This document shows, one piece after another, positions 1 to 6,596 of a stretch of DNA of 9,275 bases. The stretch's first letter is position 1. The number at the start of each line of letters is the position of its first letter. The DNA is from a bacterium (lineage in GTDB: Bacteria; JAHJDO01), in the NCBI GenBank assembly GCA_030611945.1, contig JAUWOV010000069.1:1-9275 (forward strand), read 5' to 3'. The notes under the pieces are model-generated. The model did no database searches. It was not told where the DNA came from and saw nothing but the letters and a program-made list of their open reading frames with translations. The translations under genes were made by a program, and so were the position numbers.

Positions 1-1044
1 AAGACAATTTTTCAGTCCATTTTTAACGCGTTTTCGAATGACATAGCAATAGATCTTGGAACATCTACTACTCTTATATATGCAAAGGGCAAAGGTATTG
101 TTCTTTCTGAACCATCGGTTGTTGCTATAAGAGGAAATACGAGCAAAGTGCTGGCTGTTGGAAACGATGCAAAGAGAATGCTTGGAAGAACGCCCGGGGA
201 TATTTCTGCGATAAGACCTTTAAAGGATGGAGTTATTGCAGATTTCGAGGTGGTGGAGATAATGTTAAGACATTTTATAACAAAAATTCATAATAGAAGA
301 ATGTTTATAAGCCCAAGAGTAATTGTTGCCATTCCGTCAGGTATAACAGCCGTGGAAAGAAGGGCTGTAGAGGATTCAGCTATTCATTCGGGGGCAAAAG
401 AGGTTTATTTAATTGAAGAGCCAATGGCAGCAGCTGTAGGAGCAGGACTCCCTGTTCAGGATCCTGCTGCAAGTATGATTGTAGATATAGGAGGCGGGAC
501 TACAGAGATTGCCGTTATATCCCTTGTCGGCAGTGTTTACGGACGAACAATCCGTGTTGCTGGCGATGAAATGGATGCAGGTATTATAGGGCACATCAAA
601 GAGACATATAATGTTCTTATCGGCGAACGTACGGCAGAGGATATAAAAATAAAAATAGGCTCAGCATTTCCAGCAGACAAAGAGGAAAAAATGCAGGTTA
701 AGGGGAGAGATTTGATTGCAGGATTACCAAAGACTGTGTCTGTATCATCTGAGGAAATAAGAGAAGCTCTGAGTGAGCCTGTGTCTGCAATTGTTGATGC
801 CGTTAAAGCAACTCTTGACCGAACGCCGCCTGAATTATCAGCAGATCTGGTTGACAGAGGCATAATATTAGCAGGAGGAGGAGCGCTTCTTAAGGGACTG
901 GATAAATTGCTCATTAAAGAAACGGGCCTTCCTACCAATATAGCAGAAGATCCTATAACTGCTGTTGTGAGAGGCGCTGGCAAGATATTGGAGGAGTTAG
1001 ATTTTTACAAGGATGCTTTGATACATTCTGAATACAGGACTTGA
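1..1044 (+). CDS. mreB: Rod-shape-determining actin homologue MreB (5' end cut by window)
   Basis: MreB is a bacterial actin that polymerises under the inner membrane and positions the elongasome. The reading frame is open from base 1, and 347 residues are visible, about the full family length (E. coli MreB has 347), so only the initiator and perhaps a few residues are missing. The in-frame GTG at 148 is internal, because clear MreB sequence lies upstream of it: a short hydrophobic stretch (IFQSIFNAF), then FSND and the phosphate-1 motif DLGTSTTL near in-window residues 18-25. Further motifs are LGRTPG, the IEEPMAAA stretch near 138, phosphate-2 VDIGGGTTE near 161-169 and the nucleotide-binding segment LAGGGALLKG near 290. 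All actin-fold motifs look intact. The stop overlaps the mreC start by one base. Identification is by direct recognition and is very sure. Confidence 0.97.
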   Translation, partial: KTIFQSIFNAFSNDIAIDLGTSTTLIYAKGKGIVLSEPSVVAIRGNTSKVLAVGNDAKRMLGRTPGDISAIRPLKDGVIADFEVVEIMLRHFITKIHNRRMFISPRVIVAIPSGITAVERRAVEDSAIHSGAKEVYLIEEPMAAAVGAGLPVQDPAASMIVDIGGGTTEIAVISLVGSVYGRTIRVAGDEMDAGIIGHIKETYNVLIGERTAEDIKIKIGSAFPADKEEKMQVKGRDLIAGLPKTVSVSSEEIREALSEPVSAIVDAVKATLDRTPPELSADLVDRGIILAGGGALLKGLDKLLIKETGLPTNIAEDPITAVVRGAGKILEELDFYKDALIHSEYRT

Positions 1045-1829
1045 TGAAACGTGTTCTAGTCCCTATTATTATTTTATGCGCCTGCACTATTATACTCACC
1101 ATCAGTCATAATTATTCGCAAGATAATGTAAGATCAGTATTTTTAAATCTCTTATATCCATTTCAGAAATTAACGAGCTCTGCATATAAGTCTGGTATGA
1201 ATCTAAAGCGAGTTATTCTCTCTGTAAGGGAAATGCGTTCTAAGGAGGATGATCAGAAAAAGGAGATTGAAAGCTTATCAATAGAGATAAGGTTGCTAAG
1301 GTCTTTACATGCAGAAAACAAGAAATTAAGAGAACTTTTGGAGATTAAGAATAAATATAATTATCAGATTATTTTTGCGGAGATTATCGCAGGAGATGTA
1401 ACAGGTCTGTACGATTCAGTAATAATTGACAAAGGAAAAAAGGATAATATTGAGAAGAATATGCCGGTTATGACAGCACGGGGCATTGTAGGAATAACGC
1501 AAGATGTAGGTGCATACTCAACCAGGGTTATAACTATCCTGAATCCAAATTGCAAAGCAGGTGTATCTGTTGGTAAAAATTCCATAAGAGGAGTTATGCA
1601 AGGCAAAGGAGATTATTGCATTATAAAATATATATCTGTAGAAGAAAATATAGAAGTAGGTAACAAAGTATATACTTCTGAAGGAGGAGGAATATATCCT
1701 GAAGGAATAGAAGTTGGCAAAATATTCAGAATAGATAAAAAGCCGCACGATATTTTTCAGATTGTATACGTTCTTCCTTGTGTAAATATTCGAAATTTGG
1801 ATAGGGTCGCAGTAATAAAAAATAAATAA
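1044..1829 (+). CDS. mreC: Rod-shape-determining protein MreC
   Basis: MreC is a bitopic membrane protein whose periplasmic part scaffolds the elongasome and activates PBP2. This 261-residue protein has the expected order: a short basic start (MKR), one membrane helix at about residues 4-21, a charged coiled-coil stretch at about 60-102 (KEDDQKKEIESLS, then ENKKLRELLEIKNK), and a beta-rich domain to the end. That domain carries the family signature GIVGITQDVGAYSTRVITI, followed by NPNCKAGV. I chose the ATG at 1044, which overlaps the mreB stop (TGATG). A TTG at 1041 in the same frame would add one residue but is less likely. No strong Shine-Dalgarno is visible, so translation is probably coupled to mreB. 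The length is near the family norm. Confidence 0.93.
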   Translation: MKRVLVPIIILCACTIILTISHNYSQDNVRSVFLNLLYPFQKLTSSAYKSGMNLKRVILSVREMRSKEDDQKKEIESLSIEIRLLRSLHAENKKLRELLEIKNKYNYQIIFAEIIAGDVTGLYDSVIIDKGKKDNIEKNMPVMTARGIVGITQDVGAYSTRVITILNPNCKAGVSVGKNSIRGVMQGKGDYCIIKYISVEENIEVGNKVYTSEGGGIYPEGIEVGKIFRIDKKPHDIFQIVYVLPCVNIRNLDRVAVIKNK

Positions 1830-2356
1830 TGAAACTGCTTGTCTGGTTATTTCTCGGTCTGTTTTCGATCATTTTCCAAACATCGGTTTTTGATAAATTG
1901 GAGATTCTTGGCGCAAAGCCAGATTTATTATTGATTCTAGTAGTTTACGCCAATTTGCATAAAAAGATGTATAAGGGACTAGCAGTTGCATTATTTGGAG
2001 GTATCTTTGCAGATGGATTTTCAGGTGCTGTCTTTGGGATACAGCTTATTTGTAAACAGGTTGATGCATTCGTTACCCAATTTTTATCAAGAAGATTATT
2101 CGTTAATGAGAAATTTGTAAAAATTTTAATAATAGCAATAGTTAGTCTTGCGGATAGAGTAATATTATATTCAATATCCATTCTGCTGAATCAAAATATG
2201 AACACATTGTTATACCTGGCAAGAAATACAGCGGTTATTATTCTATACAACGTAATGGTCAGCCTTGTTCTTTTCAGATTCTTTGATTATGTTTTTGTAT
2301 TGGGGGATAAAATCTATAAAACATGTTACACAATAAAAAAGAAACTGCGAATATAA
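1829..2356 (+). CDS. mreD: Rod-shape-determining membrane protein MreD
   Basis: MreD is a small polytopic inner-membrane protein of the elongasome that interacts with MreC. The 175-residue product is strongly hydrophobic, with several membrane segments: about 4-18, a stretch around GAKPDLLLILVVYANL, then LAVALFGGIFADGFSGAVFG, ILIIAIVSLADRVILYSISI and TAVIILYNVMVSLVLFRFF. The APDLLLIL-like segment and the GxxxDxxSG-type segment (GIFADGFSGAVFG) are typical of MreD. The ATG overlaps the mreC stop by one base (TAATG), and there is no convincing ribosome binding site of its own, so coupling is likely. Family sequences are poorly conserved, so identification rests on hydrophobicity, these short motifs and position between mreC and mrdA. 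Confidence 0.9.
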   Translation: MKLLVWLFLGLFSIIFQTSVFDKLEILGAKPDLLLILVVYANLHKKMYKGLAVALFGGIFADGFSGAVFGIQLICKQVDAFVTQFLSRRLFVNEKFVKILIIAIVSLADRVILYSISILLNQNMNTLLYLARNTAVIILYNVMVSLVLFRFFDYVFVLGDKIYKTCYTIKKKLRI

Positions 2357-4089
2357 AGAAAAGAATAAAGAACCTTGCTTGGATATTACTGGCATGTTTT
2401 TTGGTTATTATCTTTCGTCTATGGTACTTGCAGCTCATAAGAGGAAAACAGTTCAGCGATAAAGCAAAATCCAACAGAATACGCTTAATTCATATCAATG
2501 CCCAACGAGGCTGCATATACGATAGATATGAAAATGTACTTGTTAAAAATGTCAGTTCTTTTAATGTGCTGGCAGTCCCAGATGAAATAAAAGACATAGA
2601 CGCAACAGTCAAATTACTCTCCGGGATTCTTGGCTTGGAAAGAACTTTTATAATGAAGAGACTTTATGGTTCAGACCATGAGAAGTATTCTCCTGTCAAA
2701 CTGGCATCAAATATTAGTTTGGAGAAAGTAATATTGATTGAAGAGAGAAGCTCTCTTCTTTCAGGAATATTTATTCAGATAGAGCCGCGAAGAAAATATA
2801 TATTAGGAGAAAGCGTAGCGCATATAACAGGACATGTCAGGCAAATTAGAAAAGGAGAGATTGAAAAGAAGCAGTATCATATATTTCAATACAATGAATT
2901 TAAAGGAGAAGGAGGCGTTGAGGAAGCAGCTAATGATTTTCTAAAGGGGTCTGATGGAGGAAAACAGATTGAGGTTAATTCCAGAGGGGAACAAGTAGCA
3001 GTACTTGTGGAGAAAAAACCGGAAAGAGGCAGCAATGTTATTCTTACAATTGATAAGAATATGCAGGAATTTGTAAGCAAATTATTAGAGGACAAGGCAG
3101 GTACAATAATTGTTATGAATCCTCAAAATGGAGATATACTCGCAATGGCAAGTAGTCCTTCTTATAACCCTGAGATTTTTAATACGCCTGTTCTGCAAAC
3201 AGATCTGGACGCTTTAGGGAAAAAGGATGCTCCTTTAGTTAACAGAGCTGTTTCCGCTTTATATGCGCCGGGTTCAATATTTAAGATAGTTATAGCTGCT
3301 GCGGGCTTGAAGTATCATGTTATAAGCTGCTCTCAGGAACTGGAGTGTAAAGGGCACTTGAAAGTTGGGAAAGGAATATTGTATTGCTGGAATAGAGCAG
3401 GACATGGAGGTATGAACATGTCTGACGCTATAAAAAATTCATGCGATGTTTATTTTTATAGATTAGGACTATTGCTGGGAATTAATAGAATTGTGAATTT
3501 TGCAGACGAATGCGGATTTGGCAAACTTACAGGCATAAAGCTTCCTGGTGAGAAGTCGGGACTTCTACCTGATAAGAGCTGGAGAAAAAAGAGGGCTTGG
3601 TATTTCGGGGATACAGCGCTCTTATCAATAGGACAGTCCTATCTCTTAGTAACTCCGCTTCAGCTGGTAAGTCTAATTAGCGCAGTGGCAAATGACGGAA
3701 CTATATATATGCCTAGAATTCTTTTGCAGACACCTCCTGAGCAAATAGGTAAGTTGCCATGCAGTAAGAAAATAATAGGGGAGATTAAAAAGGCTCTCTG
3801 CGAAGTTGTAAGCAATAAAGGAACCGGTAAATTCGCTCAGGTTAAGGGGCTGGAAATTGCAGGCAAAACCAGCACGGTTCAGGTAGTAAAGATGGAACAT
3901 ACTAGAAAATACAAAAATATTCCGTATAAATTCAGGGATCATGCTATGTTCGTTGCTTTTGCTCCTGCAAAAAATCCACAGATTTCCCTCATAGTAGTTA
4001 TTGAACACGGCGGAGAAGGGGGAAGAGTAGCTGCGCCTATTGCAAAACAGATATTTAAATGGTATATGAAAAATAGAAGTGATAAATAA
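2323..4089 (+). CDS. mrdA: Peptidoglycan transpeptidase PBP2, with KTS in place of the KTG motif
   Basis: PBP2 is the class B penicillin-binding protein that cross-links new peptidoglycan during elongation, working with RodA and MreC. The 588 residues show a basic N-terminus, one membrane anchor at about 17-38, a pedestal domain with the INAQRGCIYDR segment (58-68) and a C-terminal transpeptidase domain. Visible catalytic motifs are SxxK (S318-I-F-K321, nucleophile and general base) and S373-C-D375 in the SxN position. The third motif, normally KTG or KSG, reads K515-T-S517, in context AGKTSTVQVV. The segment usually written IGQGYLxVTPLQ reads IGQSYLLVTPLQ here. The start lies 34 bases inside mreD. 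The only purine-rich patch (GGGGG, 2302-2306) is about 16 bases away, so initiation is probably coupled. Length is near normal. Function is sure, but the motif change could alter catalysis or beta-lactam binding. Confidence 0.94.
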   Translation: MLHNKKETANIKKRIKNLAWILLACFLVIIFRLWYLQLIRGKQFSDKAKSNRIRLIHINAQRGCIYDRYENVLVKNVSSFNVLAVPDEIKDIDATVKLLSGILGLERTFIMKRLYGSDHEKYSPVKLASNISLEKVILIEERSSLLSGIFIQIEPRRKYILGESVAHITGHVRQIRKGEIEKKQYHIFQYNEFKGEGGVEEAANDFLKGSDGGKQIEVNSRGEQVAVLVEKKPERGSNVILTIDKNMQEFVSKLLEDKAGTIIVMNPQNGDILAMASSPSYNPEIFNTPVLQTDLDALGKKDAPLVNRAVSALYAPGSIFKIVIAAAGLKYHVISCSQELECKGHLKVGKGILYCWNRAGHGGMNMSDAIKNSCDVYFYRLGLLLGINRIVNFADECGFGKLTGIKLPGEKSGLLPDKSWRKKRAWYFGDTALLSIGQSYLLVTPLQLVSLISAVANDGTIYMPRILLQTPPEQIGKLPCSKKIIGEIKKALCEVVSNKGTGKFAQVKGLEIAGKTSTVQVVKMEHTRKYKNIPYKFRDHAMFVAFAPAKNPQISLIVVIEHGGEGGRVAAPIAKQIFKWYMKNRSDK

Positions 4090-4090
4090 C

Positions 4091-4097
4091 AAGGAGG
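4091..4097 (+). promoter_or_regulatory. Strong Shine-Dalgarno (AAGGAGG) upstream of a possible leader peptide
   Basis: AAGGAGG is a near-perfect match to the anti-Shine-Dalgarno sequence. It lies 8 bases before the ATG at 4106 and 3 bases before an out-of-frame ATG at 4101, but 46 bases before the flavin reductase start at 4144. It is therefore placed to serve a short reading frame in the gap rather than the annotated downstream gene, which has its own weaker AAAGGG at 4131-4136 with 7-base spacing. Confidence 0.6.
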
Positions 4098-4105
4098 AAA
4101 ATGGT

Positions 4106-4147
4106 ATGTCTAAGAAAACACATTGTCATGAAAGGGATAAATCATGA
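4106..4147 (+). CDS. Possible 13-residue leader peptide, ATGA-coupled to the next gene
   Basis: This is a tiny open frame encoding MSKKTHCHERDKS, with a strong Shine-Dalgarno at optimal spacing. Its TGA stop (4145-4147) overlaps the ATG of the flavin reductase gene (4144) in an ATGA junction, the usual arrangement for translational coupling. The peptide is charged and contains one Cys and two His. I recognise no family. A second ATG at 4101 reads a different 16-codon frame that ends at 4151, also across the downstream start, but it sits too close to the Shine-Dalgarno. It could be a translated leader that feeds ribosomes into the next gene, or simply chance. Length alone gives no statistical support. 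Confidence 0.3.
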   Translation: MSKKTHCHERDKS

Positions 4148-4683
4148 ATAAAGTTCGTATAGAAAAAGGGACGACTCTGTGTAGAACTCGACCTTGCATG
4201 ATTATTACCACTTTGCATGAGAATGGGATAGTAAACGCAGGGACTTTTGGTTCCTATACAAATGCGGGGCCACAAGAGATAGCTATTGCTATCGGAAGTT
4301 CGAGTCATACTTATACAAATATAAAACGTACAGGAGAATTTGTTATCAACATTCCTCATATCGGTATAGCTCAAGCCCTGGAGATATGTGGAGGAAATGT
4401 TCCCATAACTGAGAGTGAATTGGATAAGGCTAATTTAACGACAGAGCCTGCCGATGAAATTAAAACTCCTATAATTTCCGAATGTGTGGCTAATGTAGAG
4501 TGTAAATACTGGAAGGAACTGAAAGTCGGGTACCACATACTGGTTCTGGGAAAGATGATTTGTGGTCATCTAGACAAGCGATATGTGGACGAGGATGGGT
4601 CTATTGATGTGGTAAAAGCGCGTGTTCCTTTCAGTATTCGCTATCCTTCACCAATTTATGCTGTTCTTGCCAATGCTGATTAA
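4144..4683 (+). CDS. Flavin reductase-like FMN-binding protein (flavoredoxin type)
   Basis: The 179-residue protein matches the flavin-reductase-like split-barrel family, which binds FMN and includes NAD(P)H:flavin oxidoreductases and the anaerobe electron carrier flavoredoxin. The FMN-site region is visible at about residues 33-72: an AGTFGSYTNAGPQEIAIAIG stretch that fits the family pattern of Ser/Thr-rich loop plus 'P-x-x-(hydrophobic)', then SSHTYTNIKRTGEF, then VINIPH. The C-terminal half (ECKYWKELKVGYHILVLGKM) is also typical of the family. No signal peptide or membrane segment is present, so it is cytoplasmic. The ATG at 4144 has AAAGGG upstream. It lies 54 bases after mrdA and may share its transcript, although no functional link to cell shape is evident. 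The exact electron donor and acceptor cannot be assigned from sequence. Confidence 0.82.
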   Translation: MNKVRIEKGTTLCRTRPCMIITTLHENGIVNAGTFGSYTNAGPQEIAIAIGSSSHTYTNIKRTGEFVINIPHIGIAQALEICGGNVPITESELDKANLTTEPADEIKTPIISECVANVECKYWKELKVGYHILVLGKMICGHLDKRYVDEDGSIDVVKARVPFSIRYPSPIYAVLANAD

Positions 4684-4733
4684 TGATAATTGAGCTAAGA
4701 GTAAAAAAATTGAAGTGTTACTAATAAACGAGA

Positions 4734-4742
4734 GGAGAGGAG
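4734..4742 (+). promoter_or_regulatory. Ribosome binding site of purC
   Basis: The purine-rich stretch GGAGAGGAG contains two GGAG cores. The first (4734-4737) has an 8-base spacing to the ATG at 4746, and the second is only 3 bases away. This supports the chosen purC start. The rest of the 62-base gap after the flavin reductase stop is AT-rich, and I see no convincing promoter pair or terminator hairpin in it. Confidence 0.75.
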
Positions 4743-4745
4743 ATT

Positions 4746-5540
4746 ATGTCAATCAATTTTGAGTCTATGGACAAAACGGCAGAGGGAAAGACAAAGGTAA
4801 TATACAGAAATCCCGAAGATGAGAAAACAGTTTATATGGTCTTCAAGGACGATATAACAGCAGGTGACGGGGTAAAACATGATGTGATTGAGGGCAAGGC
4901 TTTAGTTGACTGGAAAACTAATAGAGATACATTTGAACTTCTTAATAGAAAAGGAGTTAGAACTCATTATATCTCAAGCCCTGAAGAAAAAGTAGCGCTT
5001 GTAAGAAAACTTGACAGAAAAATTAACCTTGAGGTTGTATCAAGAAGAGTTGCTGCAGGCTCTATTCTGAAATGGAGTAATGCTGCTGAGGGACAGAGAT
5101 ACGATCCTGTAATTACCCAATTTCACTATAAGGATGACCCGTTACATGATCCTATGCTGGATGATGCCTATATTGACTATATCATAAAGACAAAGAATGC
5201 TTTTGAATATACTGCGATGAAAAAAATCAATGAACAGGCTTTTGGATATCTTGAGGAAGCTTTTGCGCATTTTGATGTTCAGTTAATAGATATCAAGCTG
5301 GAATATGGTATTATTAATGGAGAGGTATATCTCATAGATGAGATTTCAGGCGGCTCTTTTCGGCTGTGGCCCTATGCGCATAAAAACCCTGATCTCAATC
5401 AAGACAATGTATTGGGGGAACTTAATCCGGAAGCCCGGCTTGACAAGGATACATACAGGATGGGGCAAAGCGCAGATATGGTTAAAAACAAGTTTGCAGA
5501 AATAGCCGATATAACTGCAGGTTTTAAGGATATAGAATAG
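4746..5540 (+). CDS. purC: Phosphoribosylaminoimidazole-succinocarboxamide (SAICAR) synthase, divergent form
   Basis: PurC condenses CAIR with aspartate using ATP in de novo purine synthesis (EC 6.3.2.6), in the cytoplasm. The 264-residue length is near the family norm. Family landmarks are the N-terminal AEGKTKVIYR (12-21), FKDDITAGDG (33-42, matching the usual F.D..TAg.g.), EVVSRRVAAGSILKW (96-110, matching EvVvRn.aaGS), KDDPLHDPML (129-138) and DIKLEYG (182-188). The ligand segment reads DEISGGSFRLWPY, where most PurC proteins have DE(I/F)SPD..RLWD. The end of the protein (LDKDTYRMGQSADMVKNKF) also departs from the common ending. The invariant RLW and LDKD elements remain. No other purine gene is adjacent. 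Assignment to PurC is firm, but the divergence leaves room for a subfamily with somewhat altered ligands. Confidence 0.9.
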   Translation: MSINFESMDKTAEGKTKVIYRNPEDEKTVYMVFKDDITAGDGVKHDVIEGKALVDWKTNRDTFELLNRKGVRTHYISSPEEKVALVRKLDRKINLEVVSRRVAAGSILKWSNAAEGQRYDPVITQFHYKDDPLHDPMLDDAYIDYIIKTKNAFEYTAMKKINEQAFGYLEEAFAHFDVQLIDIKLEYGIINGEVYLIDEISGGSFRLWPYAHKNPDLNQDNVLGELNPEARLDKDTYRMGQSADMVKNKFAEIADITAGFKDIE

Positions 5541-5546
5541 AAAGAA

Positions 5547-6596
5547 TTAAACAAACACTTTCTTCACATAAGGCGAAGTTGACAATCTAAGCAATGCCGA
5601 ATAGTTAATATCAAATGCTATTTCACTTCCTACTTCAAGATGCTTTTTGGAATGTAAAATCAAATGATCGCTGCTTGCTCCAATGACTTTAGCATTTATT
5701 CTGGGCGTTACAGCTTTTGTATCAACGTCTTGTTCCCCGATACCAATTATTATCCGATTGATATTACCAATATCTGCAAACTCAGGTGTATCTCCAAATG
5801 CATTTTGACATATTTCACCATAAGGTAGAGAGGGTTTTAATTTACTTTCTATAACCTCGCATATTAGAGTAAATGCATCTGTGTACAATTTTGGGATTTT
5901 GTTTCTGTGCAAAGTTTCCCTACCTAATAAAATAGCCTCCCCAATTCTTAGATTATTAATATTTCTTATATTATTTGTATGTAAAAACCATTCATAATTT
6001 GCCGAATTCCCACCTGAAATCATATGCAGCTTTATGTTGTATTTTTCTTGTATACGTTCTGCTGTTTGAGATAACTCAATCATATTTTCCTCTGAAGGGT
6101 TAACACCTCCAAAGCAGGCAAGATTTGTGCCAATGCCATATAATTCAACTCCTTTTAGTAGAATAATTTGTTCAATGATTGAGTCTGTATCTCCGGGTAA
6201 TATCCCTTCTCTTAAATCACCGAGTTCTAACATTAAAACTACTTTATGTCTTTTACCTTGTTTAAGAGAATGTTCAGATAATAATTTAATTGTTGATATC
6301 TCAGAGTTTAAACTTATGTCTGCATATTTAACAACATCTGCAACTTCAGTATGCATAGGTAGACGTGTAAGCAAAAATTTTGCTTTCACTCCGGATTCTT
6401 TCATTCTTTTGATATTTTGAACAAGAGAAACTGCTATTGTAGATATTCCGCACTCTAAAATTGCATTAGCAATTTCGGGAGAACCTGTTACTCCCTTTAT
6501 TACGGCAGTAACAGATATACCTTTTTTAGCAAATAATTCTTTTAATGTTGTAACATTGTGCTTTATCTTGTTTATATCTATTTCTAATCTGGGCAT
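5547..6596 (-). CDS. orr: Ornithine racemase-like, PLP-dependent amino acid racemase
   Basis: The 349-residue protein belongs to the fold-type III alanine/ornithine racemase family, which inverts the alpha carbon of amino acids using PLP. It closely follows the clostridial ornithine racemase (Orr) pattern as I remember it: opening PRLEIDINKIKHNV, the probable PLP lysine K34 in SVTAVIKGV, DISLNSE (93-99), MLELGDLREGI (122-132), GIGTNLACFGG (154-164), ISGGNSANY (193-201), NNLRIGEAILLGRET (214-228), GASSDHLIL (306-314) and the ending TSPYVKKVFV. In clostridia Orr makes D-ornithine for the cobalamin/PLP enzyme ornithine 4,5-aminomutase. Here it is the last gene of a three-gene minus-strand set and starts 13 bases inside the ligase gene with only a weak ribosome binding site, so it is probably coupled. 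Substrate is inferred by resemblance; alanine, lysine or another amino acid remains possible. Confidence 0.85.
   Translation of the reverse strand: MPRLEIDINKIKHNVTTLKELFAKKGISVTAVIKGVTGSPEIANAILECGISTIAVSLVQNIKRMKESGVKAKFLLTRLPMHTEVADVVKYADISLNSEISTIKLLSEHSLKQGKRHKVVLMLELGDLREGILPGDTDSIIEQIILLKGVELYGIGTNLACFGGVNPSEENMIELSQTAERIQEKYNIKLHMISGGNSANYEWFLHTNNIRNINNLRIGEAILLGRETLHRNKIPKLYTDAFTLICEVIESKLKPSLPYGEICQNAFGDTPEFADIGNINRIIIGIGEQDVDTKAVTPRINAKVIGASSDHLILHSKKHLEVGSEIAFDINYSALLRLSTSPYVKKVFV

Noticed and set aside
148-150. GTG as the start of mreB
   Set aside because: The same frame is open to base 1 and encodes typical MreB N-terminal sequence (FSND, DLGT motif), so the GTG is internal.
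537-983. 148-residue open frame on the minus strand inside mreB
   Set aside because: It lies wholly opposite a well-supported gene, has no recognisable domain, and is explained by the codon pattern of the other strand.
1041-1043. TTG as the start of mreC
   Set aside because: The adjacent ATG at 1044 gives the usual one-base overlap with the mreB stop and a standard initiator; the TTG adds only one residue.
3673-4092. 139-residue open frame on the minus strand inside mrdA
   Set aside because: It is opposite the PBP2 transpeptidase domain and its translation shows no family features.
4684-4733. Promoter for purC in the gap after the flavin reductase gene
   Set aside because: The gap is AT-rich, but I find no -35/-10 pair at acceptable spacing; only the ribosome binding site is supported.
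5538-5566. GAAAG/CTTTC inverted repeat as a terminator between purC and orr
   Set aside because: The stem is only 5 base pairs, mostly A-T, with a 13-base loop, and it runs into the orr coding end. It is too weak to call.
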